Assembly: GCA_039588915.1 (NCBI GenBank)
Contig: JBDGYV010000001.1
Coordinates: 1 to 64,000 of the forward strand
Direction: 5' to 3'
Length of the DNA: 64,000 nucleotides
From: CAMYLR01 sp039588915
Lineage (GTDB): Bacteria > Gemmatimonadota > Gemmatimonadetes > JACCXV01 > JAHWKZ01
The notes under the pieces were generated by a model. The model was not told the origin of the DNA and ran no database searches. It worked only from the letters and a program-made list of their open reading frames with translations. The position numbers were made by a program, and so were the translations under genes. Shown here in pieces: positions 18,086 through 26,367 of this stretch (the first letter of the stretch is position 1; each line of letters begins with the position of its first letter).

Positions 18086-20269
18086 ATGATCAAGGTGAAT
18101 ACGCAAGTCGCCGACCAGGCCACCGAGGCCCAACGCAAGGCACTCGAAGCGGCCGGCGTGGGTGGCAACGGTAGCGGGGCTACCGACGAGTTCGATACGA
18201 GCTCGTTCACGGTTCCCGATCGGCACCTAGATCCACGCGGTAACGTCAACGTCGGAGTCGGCAAGCGACTCGCGAAGACGTTCGACTGGGGGGTCACCAA
18301 GGTCGCCTCAGTGCTCTTCCGTGGAATTCAGTTCTTCAATCAATACCGGCCGAACCCGTCGTTTACGCCCAAGTGGTCGGATAAACCGCTGCTCAAGTCG
18401 TGGGAGAAATCCAAGCCCAAGTTGGGCTGGCCGCGGGAAACGGACTCGTTGTGCCCAAAGTGCGTCGTCGAGGCACGCCAGCGGATCATCGACGGCAAAG
18501 AGGATTACACCGTTCTGATCAACGAGAAGGTGGGCGAGATTAAGGCCCAGGTCGTGGAGCGGGATGGCCAGATATGGATGGTCAAAGAGTGTCCGGATCA
18601 CGGTCGTTTCGAGGACTTAATGGCGATCGACTCGGAGTTCCTTGAGTGGATCGAGTCGAACTTCCCGGGGCGTGACTTGCGGACTCACAACGACGGCGAC
18701 CTCCACGATCATGGCAGCTCGACGATCAAGCACGGTCGCGGCGCGGTGATGACGGTTGATCTCACGAACCGCTGCAACATGATGTGTGATCCGTGTTTCA
18801 TGGATGCCAATCAGGTTGGTTTCGTACACGAATTGGAGTGGGAAGAGATCAAGGAGCTTCTCGACAACGCGCTCAAGATCAAGCCGCGGCGCCAGATGTC
18901 GGTTCAGTTCTCGGGTGGCGAGCCCACGCTCTCGCCGCATTTCATGCGGGCGGTCAAATACTGCCGCGACATCGGCTACAACTCGGTGCAAGCGGCGACT
19001 AACGGCATCGAGTTCGCGAAGAGCTTGGAGTTCACGAAGCAAGCTGCCGAGGCAGGGCTACGGTTTGCCTACTTACAGTTCGACGGCATCGGCAACGACG
19101 CCAACGCCCACCGTAAGGTCAGCAACCTGTTCGACGTTAAGTTGAAGGCGATCGATAACTTGTACGAAGCCGGAGTCCAAGTGATTCTGGTCACGACACT
19201 GGTCAACAGTGTCAACAACGATCAGGTCGGGCCGATCATCCGGTTTGCGCTCGACAATCCCAAGAAGATCGCGTTTATCGCTTTCCAGCCGGTTTCATTT
19301 ACCGGTCGCGACGAGGAGATCACCGACGAACGGCGCATGCGACAGCGATACACGCTGAGCCACATGGCGCATGACGTGAAGAAACAGCTCAACGTAACTG
19401 AGCCGCTCCGGGATTGGTTCCCTCTTTCCTTGATGGGGACGTTCTCGGATTTGGCCGATGTGGTGCACGGACCGGGCGCCGAGTGGGGCCAGGTGAGCTG
19501 TGGTTGCCATCCCAACTGTGGAGTTGGGACGGCGTTCATGCTGAACAAGGAGACCAAGGAGTTCGCTCCCGTACCGCAGTTCCTCGATATCCCCGGGTTG
19601 GCATCGGACTTCTCGAAGGTCACCGACGCGGCGCGTGGGAAGCGGTTGTCGAACCTCATGATTGGTCTGGCGCTGCTGAAGAACTACAAACCGTTCGAGG
19701 CGCCACCGAGCCTGACCCTGAAGGAGTTGCTGAAGAAATTCGACAAGTCGTACGGGTTGTCAGGCAGGGACTATGGATCGCTCGATGCCGAGGGCGCGTG
19801 GGAGCGTCGCAAGGATCCGTGGAACTTCCTGTTCGTAGCTGGCATGTGGTTCCAGGATCTGTTCAACTACGACTTCCGGCGTACCGAGATGTGTATCATC
19901 CCTTACGCCACCCAGGAAGGCGAGATCTCGTTCTGCGCCTACAACACCGGGCACGGATGGCGAAATATCATCGAGCACATGCACAAGAACGCCACCGTAG
20001 CTGAGTGGTATAAGGAGCACGGTCGACACGAGATCTTCGCCGGCGGGAAGGAAGTCCCGCTCGGAAACTACGAGCACGCGCTTCAGGTCCACGAATCGGA
20101 CGCTTCGAGGGTGCGTGACCGCGGCGAGGGACCGCAGAACGCGCACGAGGAGCGTTTGGCTGGAAAGAAGGCGGCTCGGGAGGCGGCGATGGTCCGAGAG
20201 TATTACGAGCAGATGGTGCTCAAGAAGAAACCAGCCGCCGACGACAAGTTGGTGCAGATCGACTTGTAG
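18086..20269 (+). CDS. Radical SAM enzyme related to tetraether lipid synthase (Tes/MptM-like)
   Basis: 727-aa multi-cluster Fe-S enzyme. Residues ~120-185 resemble the rubredoxin-like N-terminal module of this family (CPKC at 123-126, ECPDHG at 168-173). The radical SAM motif is CNMMCDPC (C230, C234, C237) with SGGEP at 276-280. Auxiliary-cluster cysteines follow in SCGCHPNCGVG (472, 474, 478), then at C603 (MCIIPYAT) and C617 (SFCAYN). This order matches archaeal Tes, which joins lipid tails carbon to carbon, and the related pterin methylase MptM; the first ~115 and last ~90 residues are extra. Bacterial homologues have been linked to membrane-spanning lipids. ATG 18086 has a strong GGAGGAGG site. 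Substrate is inferred, not shown. Confidence 0.75.
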   Translation: MIKVNTQVADQATEAQRKALEAAGVGGNGSGATDEFDTSSFTVPDRHLDPRGNVNVGVGKRLAKTFDWGVTKVASVLFRGIQFFNQYRPNPSFTPKWSDKPLLKSWEKSKPKLGWPRETDSLCPKCVVEARQRIIDGKEDYTVLINEKVGEIKAQVVERDGQIWMVKECPDHGRFEDLMAIDSEFLEWIESNFPGRDLRTHNDGDLHDHGSSTIKHGRGAVMTVDLTNRCNMMCDPCFMDANQVGFVHELEWEEIKELLDNALKIKPRRQMSVQFSGGEPTLSPHFMRAVKYCRDIGYNSVQAATNGIEFAKSLEFTKQAAEAGLRFAYLQFDGIGNDANAHRKVSNLFDVKLKAIDNLYEAGVQVILVTTLVNSVNNDQVGPIIRFALDNPKKIAFIAFQPVSFTGRDEEITDERRMRQRYTLSHMAHDVKKQLNVTEPLRDWFPLSLMGTFSDLADVVHGPGAEWGQVSCGCHPNCGVGTAFMLNKETKEFAPVPQFLDIPGLASDFSKVTDAARGKRLSNLMIGLALLKNYKPFEAPPSLTLKELLKKFDKSYGLSGRDYGSLDAEGAWERRKDPWNFLFVAGMWFQDLFNYDFRRTEMCIIPYATQEGEISFCAYNTGHGWRNIIEHMHKNATVAEWYKEHGRHEIFAGGKEVPLGNYEHALQVHESDASRVRDRGEGPQNAHEERLAGKKAAREAAMVREYYEQMVLKKKPAADDKLVQIDL

Positions 20270-20276
20270 TGATAAC

Positions 20277-20306
20277 GCCGGTCGCGGGGATCGCTCCGCG
20301 ACCGGC
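20277..20306 (+). terminator. Hairpin terminator after the Tes-like gene
   Basis: Perfect 11-base-pair stem GCCGGTCGCGG / CCGCGACCGGC around an 8-base loop, starting 8 bases after the stop codon. The following bases (TTGCACTTTAC) are only mildly T-rich, so it may terminate weakly or protect the mRNA 3' end. The rest of the 145-base gap up to the convergent nfuA stop shows nothing else. Confidence 0.6.
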
Positions 20307-20414
20307 TTGCACTTTACAGAGCTTCCTCGGCTGGCACCGGCGGGGTTTCCGTTCGTTCCCGCGCGAAACGGTTGCGACGCCATCCCAGCGGCTGTTGATC
20401 AACGCCCCGCCGCA

Positions 20415-21011
20415 CTAAGCGTAGTACGGGTTGGCCCCCGTCGAGTGGTCGGTGGTGTCGATTACCTCGGCCACCTCTGGCACCGCCTCCCTGATTCGCG
20501 TCTCAATCCCTTGCTTGAGGGTCACGTCCACCATCCCGCAGCCATGACACCCGCCACCAAACGCCAAATAAACCCGGTTGTCCTGGACATCGACGAGCCG
20601 GACCATCCCGCCGTGCGCGGCGATAGCCGGGTTTATTTCGGTGTCGAGGAGCATCCGAACGCGATCCGGCACCGGTCCCTCGAGATCGGTCCGCTCACCC
20701 GTGGGAAGGCTGGGGCTGGTCGGCCGGTTCGGGTTGTCGAACTGGAACCCGCTCTCGACCAGCGTCTCGCGGTAGTCGATTCGGGTGCCCGTGAGCCGCT
20801 CCGCGCTCTCGGGGTCCAGCACGAGGTGGAATCCGTCCTGGTCGAGCACGGTATCTTGAGACGTGACCATCTCGTTAGTCAGGGCTTCGAGATGGTATGC
20901 GAAGGCCCCCGCTTCGACGCTGGCTCGAATCCTGAGGTGCCGCCGCGGTGGGTCGGCCCTGTTGAGCGCCTCCGAGATCTTGGTTCGTGCTTCTTCGGTA
21001 AGTTTGATCAT
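20415..21011 (-). CDS. nfuA: NfuA-type iron-sulfur carrier
   Basis: 198-aa Fe-S cluster carrier. The N-terminal half is a degenerate A-type (IscA-like) domain without its cysteines, as in E. coli NfuA. The C-terminal half (residues ~115-185) is a NifU-like scaffold domain with the cluster-binding CxxC in GGGCHGCGMVDVTLKQG. Such carriers deliver [4Fe-4S] clusters to enzymes that destroy or need several clusters, including radical SAM proteins. It converges on the Tes-like gene and diverges from ugd; the association with the two radical SAM enzymes is suggestive. Confidence 0.85.
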   Translation of the reverse strand: MIKLTEEARTKISEALNRADPPRRHLRIRASVEAGAFAYHLEALTNEMVTSQDTVLDQDGFHLVLDPESAERLTGTRIDYRETLVESGFQFDNPNRPTSPSLPTGERTDLEGPVPDRVRMLLDTEINPAIAAHGGMVRLVDVQDNRVYLAFGGGCHGCGMVDVTLKQGIETRIREAVPEVAEVIDTTDHSTGANPYYA

Positions 21012-21154
21012 TCCGACTCCGGTTGTCGGTTTTCGACACTTGAACGACGAACGAATGAAAAATAGCTTTGTTGGTCAGGTAGTGACACACCAAGATAGAC
21101 CATCCCGCAAATCACCATGATAGACTCGCACAGTCGCGATCGGAGGGAGTGGAT

Positions 21155-22474
21155 ATGAACCTGGGAGTGTTCGGGGTGGGGTATGTCGGGCTCGTGACGG
21201 GTACCTGCTTCGCTGAGATGGGTAATCAGGTCATATGCTGCGACATCGATACCGACAAGATCGAGACGCTGAAACGCAAGAAGGTTCCCTTCTACGAGCC
21301 CGGGTTGGAGGAGCTGGTGGTGCGCAATATCGACGAGGGCCGCCTTAGCTTCACGACTGACCCGGTAGCGACAGTGGAGTCCAACGAGTTGCTGTTCATA
21401 GCCGTGGGTACTCCTTCGGGGGAAGATGGCTCACCCGACATCAGCGGAGTCCTCGCGGTTGCGAAAATGATCGGACAGCATGCCAACGGCCCTAGATGCT
21501 TAGTCAACAAAAGCACCGTCCCGGTTGGGACCGCGGATCGCATACGCGCCGAGTTAGCGAAAACGTCCGAGCACCGCTGTTCAGTGATCTCGAACCCGGA
21601 GTTCCTGAAGGAGGGGACAGCGGTGGACGATTTCATGAAGCCAGACCGGGTGATCGTAGGGGCCGATGATGAGACCGGCCAGGAGGTCATGCGTGCCCTT
21701 TACGCTCCATTCGTCCGGACCGGTAAGCCGATCCTGTTTATGGATACCCGTTCGGCTGAGATGACGAAGTACGCTGCCAACGCGATGTTGGCGAGTCGCA
21801 TCACGTTCATGAACGAGATCGCGAATCTCTGTGAACGGGTAGGCGCAAACGTTGATCAAGTGCGCGCCGGCGTAGGTACCGACCATCGTTTGGGAGCTTC
21901 GTTTCTATTTCCGGGCGTCGGCTTCGGTGGTTCCTGTTTCCCAAAGGACGTTCAAGCGCTGCAGCACTTGGCGGACGAGGTCGACTACGAGTTCACCATG
22001 ATCGATGCCGTACATCGAGTCAATCACCAACAGCGGCGACGATTGGTTGATAAGGTGCGTTCTCACTATGGTGAAGATCTCAGCGGCCGACGCTTTGCCC
22101 TATGGGGGTTGGCTTTCAAGCCACAGACTGATGATGTACGCGAGGCGCCGGCGCTGACGGTAATCGAAGAGCTCTTGACGAGCGGTGCAGAGGTTGCCGC
22201 GTTTGACCCGGTAGCGATCGAGAACGCGCGTCGCGTGCTCGGTGACCAAATCGATTACGCTACTGACGCCTACGCGGCGCTCCAAGGCGCCGACGCGCTG
22301 ATCATAGTCACCGAGTGGAACGAGTTTCGATTCCCGGATATCGAACGCATAAAGCACACGCTGAAAGAGCCGGTCGTGTTTGATGGGCGCAACGTTTTTG
22401 ATCTTGATACCATGGCGAACCATGGATTCTCGTACTACTCGATCGGGCGGCGCACGATCGAGCGCGAAGGCTAG
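21155..22474 (+). CDS. ugd: UDP-glucose 6-dehydrogenase
   Basis: 439-aa NAD-dependent oxidase of UDP-glucose to UDP-glucuronate for polysaccharide and lipid modification. Rossmann motif GVFGVGYVGLVTG at the N-terminus, NPEFLKEGTAVDDF, the catalytic cysteine in GFGGSCFPKD (about residue 261) and LWGLAFKPQTDDVREAP in the C-terminal domain are intact. ATG 21155 is chosen because GGAGGG sits eight bases upstream; a GTG two codons earlier is possible. The 143-base divergent gap from nfuA contains two copies of GATAGAC but no convincing consensus promoter. Confidence 0.95.
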   Translation: MNLGVFGVGYVGLVTGTCFAEMGNQVICCDIDTDKIETLKRKKVPFYEPGLEELVVRNIDEGRLSFTTDPVATVESNELLFIAVGTPSGEDGSPDISGVLAVAKMIGQHANGPRCLVNKSTVPVGTADRIRAELAKTSEHRCSVISNPEFLKEGTAVDDFMKPDRVIVGADDETGQEVMRALYAPFVRTGKPILFMDTRSAEMTKYAANAMLASRITFMNEIANLCERVGANVDQVRAGVGTDHRLGASFLFPGVGFGGSCFPKDVQALQHLADEVDYEFTMIDAVHRVNHQQRRRLVDKVRSHYGEDLSGRRFALWGLAFKPQTDDVREAPALTVIEELLTSGAEVAAFDPVAIENARRVLGDQIDYATDAYAALQGADALIIVTEWNEFRFPDIERIKHTLKEPVVFDGRNVFDLDTMANHGFSYYSIGRRTIEREG

Positions 22475-22477
22475 GCC

Positions 22478-23101
22478 TTGAATCAGTTGGTCATAGGGAT
22501 CGCCGGGGGCACCGGTTCAGGCAAAACGACCGTGGCCACCAACATCATGCAGCGGCTCGATCTCGACTCGGTTACGATTCTGGAGCAGGACGCCTACTAC
22601 TGCGACCTAACCGATCTCGCACCGGCCCAGCGAGAGCGGTGTAACTTCGACCACCCCGACTCGATCGAAGCGGGTTTGTTTGTCGAGCATATCCGGGCCC
22701 TCAAAATGGGCCAAGAGATTGAACGACCGGTCTATGACTTTACTGTTCACGCGCGGACTACGGATACCATCCCGACAGTTCCACGGGATGTCGTGATCGT
22801 TGAGGGTATCCTCCTGTTTCACTTTCCCGAGGCGCGGGCGCTACTCGACATCAAGATCTTCGTCGACACACCTTCGGATATCCGCCTTCTGCGCCGCATC
22901 ACGCGGGATATTCACGAGCGAGGACGGACTCTGGAAAGCGTGACGCAGCAGTATCTCGAGACAGTACGGCCGATGCACGAGGAGTTTGTGGAACCTTCCA
23001 AGCGCCATGCCGATGTGATCATCCCGGAAGGTGGCTACAACGATATCGCCATTGACATGATAGCCAGTCGGATCCGGCTGCTTCGAGGCGTGGCGATGTG
23101 A
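22478..23101 (+). CDS. udk: Uridine kinase
   Basis: 207-aa nucleoside kinase of pyrimidine salvage, phosphorylating uridine and cytidine. The Walker A motif is GIAGGTGSGKTTVA at residues ~6-19, with EQDAYYCD, FDHPDS and the substrate-site YDFTVHARTT following, and RRITRDIHERGR as the lid. TTG start three bases after the ugd stop, so translation is probably coupled to ugd; UMP feeds UDP-sugar supply. Confidence 0.9.
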   Translation: MNQLVIGIAGGTGSGKTTVATNIMQRLDLDSVTILEQDAYYCDLTDLAPAQRERCNFDHPDSIEAGLFVEHIRALKMGQEIERPVYDFTVHARTTDTIPTVPRDVVIVEGILLFHFPEARALLDIKIFVDTPSDIRLLRRITRDIHERGRTLESVTQQYLETVRPMHEEFVEPSKRHADVIIPEGGYNDIAIDMIASRIRLLRGVAM

Positions 23102-23173
23102 TCGGGGTCTGGGACGCAACGACTGCGGTGCGTAACGGGAACGGTCGTGCGGGATAGCAGGAAGAACCCGGCG

Positions 23174-23812
23174 ATGTTATCAGCGCGAAGGCTAGTCGAT
23201 TGGCAGGCGGAGATGGTAGACGCGTGGCACCTCGATCGAGGTACAGTCGAACACTCTCTCGTTGGTGGTCCGTCGTCGGTTGGTCGAACGCCCGAGCTCG
23301 ACCGGGCGATAAGCGAGGAGCATCTTGTCAACATCCGGCTCTGGCACGAAGAAGACGAAGCGCGAAGACCGAGCGTCGACGACCATGTCGTGGCTGCGAC
23401 TAAGCGTCGGATCGACGTACTGAATCAGCAGCGGAACGATCTCATTGAGCGAATCGACGATGGGCTGCTCGAGCTTCTAGCCGAGTCCAACCTCCCGCGC
23501 GCGACGGCGCCACTACATTCTGAGACACCAGCTGCGATTGTCGATCGGCTGTCGGTGTTGGCACTCAAAGTGTACCACATGCGTGAGGAGGCCGATCGGT
23601 CGGGTGCTCAGGAGGCGCATCGCACCTTATGCCGGGAACGACTCGAGGTTCTCGAACGACAACGAGACGATCTTGCCGCGTGTCTTGATGCGCTGTCGAT
23701 CGATCTAGAAGCGGGCAACAAGCGATTTCAACGCTACCGGCAGTTCAAGATGTACAACGACCCAGAGATGAATCCGGCGATCCGATCGGCAGTAGAACAA
23801 AGGAAACAATGA
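23174..23812 (+). CDS. DUF4254 family protein
   Basis: 212-aa protein of the DUF4254 family, known mainly from Bacteroidota and relatives. Conserved elements are visible: KRRIDVLNQQRNDLIERID, then ETPAAIVDRLSVLALKVYHM, and the C-terminal KMYNDPEMNP. Mostly helical, no signal peptide or membrane segment. ATG 23174 fits the family start (LSARRLVDWQ); GTG 23147 is an alternative. Function unknown. Neighbours ugd and udk point to nucleotide-sugar or polysaccharide work, which is inference. Confidence 0.8.
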   Translation: MLSARRLVDWQAEMVDAWHLDRGTVEHSLVGGPSSVGRTPELDRAISEEHLVNIRLWHEEDEARRPSVDDHVVAATKRRIDVLNQQRNDLIERIDDGLLELLAESNLPRATAPLHSETPAAIVDRLSVLALKVYHMREEADRSGAQEAHRTLCRERLEVLERQRDDLAACLDALSIDLEAGNKRFQRYRQFKMYNDPEMNPAIRSAVEQRKQ

Positions 23813-23813
23813 G

Positions 23814-24791
23814 ATGCGATTCGGTAGGCTGCAGGTAGCGAGTACCGGAGTGTGGATGGCGGTGTGTTTGGCCGCTTGCGGCCACGAGGGCAAGCGCTAC
23901 GAGGCTCGCGGAGACCGGTACAGTGCTCTCGGTGAACACCTTGATGCGCGGGTCGAATACGAGCTTGCGTTGACTGAGTCCGGTACAGATGCACCGTTTG
24001 GGTTACGACTCAAAGCGGCCGAGTTGACGCTGGCCGCAAAGGACTTTGATGACGCTAGCGAGCGATTCCATGAGCTCATCGAACGCCGCCCGGACTATGC
24101 GGACGAGATCAGCGCACTCTACCATCTGCACGCCGAGCGATGGCTCGCGACCGGTGACACTTTCGCGGCACTGCAAGCGATCGAGTGGCTCCAGGCGCGA
24201 GACTCGACAACCAGTCTAGATAGGTTGCACTATGTGCTCGGCGACGTTGCTTTTCTCCGACCCGACTATGATCACGCGATGATCGCCTACCTGCTTGGCC
24301 TGGCGCGCGATCCCGGAGGTGCACCGGCAGATGTGTACGTCCGATTGGGGGATGCCTTCGACCGGAAACGCAATTGCGTGGCCGCGGTCACATATTTTGA
24401 AACGTATCTGTCGATGGCTGGAAACGACGGAAGTCTATCTGAGGATGCGCGCTACCGGCTTGGTGCATGTGCACTCAGGCTGGCTCAGCGTGCTTTCGTG
24501 AACGGGGACTACGTGCGCGCCATGGACAACGTCCAGAGGATGATCAAGACGGGTGAGCCGGCGAGTCGGCTCGCAGAGGCTCGCCTGTTGACGGGACGTC
24601 TCCACGAGCGGTTTGGCAATCGACAGGCGGCGATACAGTACTATCGACGGGTCGTGGACAACGATGAGAACGTGCGATCACGGCCAGCGATAGAGGCGTA
24701 TCGCAGGCTGAAACAACTTGAGTTTGGCATGCCTCTGGAGACCGATACAGAACCCGAGCCAATGTCTGACGAAGAGGGTGGTGAGGGGTGA
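23814..24791 (+). CDS. TPR-repeat lipoprotein
   Basis: 325-aa protein beginning with a lipoprotein signal peptide: a hydrophobic core and lipobox LAAC (Cys about residue 22). The mature part is a string of TPR-like helical pairs (ARVEYELAL, ASERFHELIERRPDY, AAVTYFETYLSM, AIQYYRRVVDND). C-terminal tail is acidic. It lies one base after the DUF4254 stop and overlaps the BamD-like gene by four bases. Probably an outer-membrane or periplasmic scaffold; exact role unknown. Confidence 0.8.
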   Translation: MRFGRLQVASTGVWMAVCLAACGHEGKRYEARGDRYSALGEHLDARVEYELALTESGTDAPFGLRLKAAELTLAAKDFDDASERFHELIERRPDYADEISALYHLHAERWLATGDTFAALQAIEWLQARDSTTSLDRLHYVLGDVAFLRPDYDHAMIAYLLGLARDPGGAPADVYVRLGDAFDRKRNCVAAVTYFETYLSMAGNDGSLSEDARYRLGACALRLAQRAFVNGDYVRAMDNVQRMIKTGEPASRLAEARLLTGRLHERFGNRQAAIQYYRRVVDNDENVRSRPAIEAYRRLKQLEFGMPLETDTEPEPMSDEEGGEG

Positions 24792-25588
24792 GCGTACTTC
24801 ATCGGTGTTGGATAATCACCGCGGCGCTCACGGTCGTTGTGTACGGCTGTGCGTCTACGGGCGAGAACCAGGCGCTCTCGGCGGATGAGCAATATGCCGA
24901 GGCACTCGATCTGTATGAGCGTCGTAACTACGTTGAAGCCATATCGGCACTACAGGCGTTCAGCTTCAACTACCCTCAAGATCCGCGCGTGGAAGACGCT
25001 CGCTGGCTGACGGCCCAGGCGTACTATGGGGCCAAAGATTGGGTAACAGCAGCCCAGGAGTATCTCGGATTCCAGCGCGATTTCCCACGCGGTGAACAAG
25101 CACCAGAGGCGCTGTACCAAGCGGCCCAGTCCTATGAGCGACTTTCGTTGAGGCCGGAACTCGACCAACGTGATACTGAGCGCGCCATCAACATGTACGA
25201 ACGATTGACGACTGAGTACTCGCGCAGTGAGTTCGTCGAGGAAGCAAAAGAGAAACGCCGTCGCCTGCGCAACAAGCTGGCGGAGAAAGTATATCTGAAC
25301 GCTGAGTATTACTTTGACCATAAGAGATATGAAGCCGCGGAGATTTACCTCGTGGACTTGATAGAGAAATATCCTGACTCGGATTGGTTGGCGGTCGGCT
25401 ATTCATTGCTGGCCGAAACGTTCTGCGAACAGGGACTTCGCGATCGCGCGTCCGAGCTGTACGAGCTCCTGCTCGACACCTTCCCGGATTCGGACGCCGC
25501 ATCCGAGGTCGACGATCGACTGCCGTCAGGATGCCGAGAGGCGGGGCCCCCGGCGGCACAGCTTGAGGCGGAAACGGACGGCCGGTGA
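24788..25588 (+). CDS. BamD-like outer-membrane assembly lipoprotein
   Basis: 266-aa lipoprotein with a signal peptide ending in VVVYGCAS (Cys about residue 21) and about five TPR-like repeats, the length and layout of BamD (YfiO), the essential partner of BamA in outer-membrane protein insertion. Typical BamD sequence is seen in YNYPQDPRVEDARW-like spacing (FNYPQDPRVEDARWL), RDFPRGEQAPEALYQAA and KLAEKVYLNAEYYF. GTG start overlaps the preceding gene. BamA is not in the window. The stop overlaps nadD. Confidence 0.8.
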   Translation: MSVLHRCWIITAALTVVVYGCASTGENQALSADEQYAEALDLYERRNYVEAISALQAFSFNYPQDPRVEDARWLTAQAYYGAKDWVTAAQEYLGFQRDFPRGEQAPEALYQAAQSYERLSLRPELDQRDTERAINMYERLTTEYSRSEFVEEAKEKRRRLRNKLAEKVYLNAEYYFDHKRYEAAEIYLVDLIEKYPDSDWLAVGYSLLAETFCEQGLRDRASELYELLLDTFPDSDAASEVDDRLPSGCREAGPPAAQLEAETDGR

Positions 25589-26211
25589 GTCACGGCTCCG
25601 GCGCGGAAGCGCGAAAAGGAATTCTCGGGGGCACGTTTAACCCCCCGCACACCGCACATCTCATTGTGGCCCACGTTGTGCGAGAGGCGCTTGAGTTGGA
25701 CCAAGTGCTCCTGACCCCGAGTTTTCGGCATGCATTCAAGGGAGATGCAGAGGTGAGTCCGAGGGATCGTGCAACGATGACCGAGTTGGCAGTGGCCGGA
25801 GACGCCGAGTTGATCGCAGATCGGCTGGAGATCGAACGCGGTGGCGTGTCGTACACGGTTGATACCTTGATCGCGCTTCGGGAGCGTGAACCGGACACCC
25901 GCTGGCATTTGATCATCGGTCACGACAACCTGGCCGAGTTGGCCGCGTGGCACAGAGTCGAACTGCTACCTGAGCTGGCGCATATCGTTGTGACGTCGCG
26001 AGGAAACTCACTGGGAACAGATTCGTTGCCAGATCTTCCTTTCGATGGCGAGTGGACTCCCGTAACGGTGCCAGCGCTCGAAATATCGTCGAGCCAGATC
26101 CGGGACCGGGCGCGGCGCGGACGATCGATCCGCTACTGGGTGCCGCCGGCCGTTGAGGCCTACATCCTCGAGCATGGTCTGTATCAGAGTGGGGATCTGG
26201 GCCACCGTTGA
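25585..26211 (+). CDS. nadD: Nicotinate-nucleotide adenylyltransferase
   Basis: 208-aa enzyme joining ATP and nicotinate mononucleotide to form deamido-NAD in NAD synthesis. The N-terminal GILGGTFNPPHTAHL carries the nucleotidyltransferase signature (GTFNPPH with the HxxH-like pair), followed by IIGHDNLAELAAWHR and the C-terminal ISSSQIRDRARRG. GTG start overlaps the bamD-like stop. A 156-base gap follows before secA; it shows no clear terminator or promoter. Confidence 0.95.
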   Translation: MSHGSGAEARKGILGGTFNPPHTAHLIVAHVVREALELDQVLLTPSFRHAFKGDAEVSPRDRATMTELAVAGDAELIADRLEIERGGVSYTVDTLIALREREPDTRWHLIIGHDNLAELAAWHRVELLPELAHIVVTSRGNSLGTDSLPDLPFDGEWTPVTVPALEISSSQIRDRARRGRSIRYWVPPAVEAYILEHGLYQSGDLGHR

Positions 26212-26367
26212 TCCCGGGATGGGAAGCGTCTAAATTGATGGCTCTACCGGCAGTACCCCGCCCAACCGAAGCTCTAGGTAATCCGCGCGCCGGGCGCCGA
26301 GGCCAGGTCTTGATCACCTGCTTGGCAGATTCGCCGCGCATGGCTTCGTAGCACAAAGAGGTTTCTA

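Noticed and set aside
19760..20383. Minus-strand frame of 207 codons over the end of the Tes-like gene
   Set aside because: Antisense to well conserved cysteine-rich sequence; high G+C keeps many opposite frames open by chance.
20115..21065. Plus-strand frame of 316 codons across the gap and the nfuA gene
   Set aside because: It runs antisense to nfuA, whose CxxC domain is clear, and across a terminator hairpin; no start site or domain.
26212..26367. Search for a secA leader (arrest peptide or terminator) in the 156-base gap
   Set aside because: No convincing short frame with an arrest-like sequence, hairpin with T-run or consensus promoter is visible.
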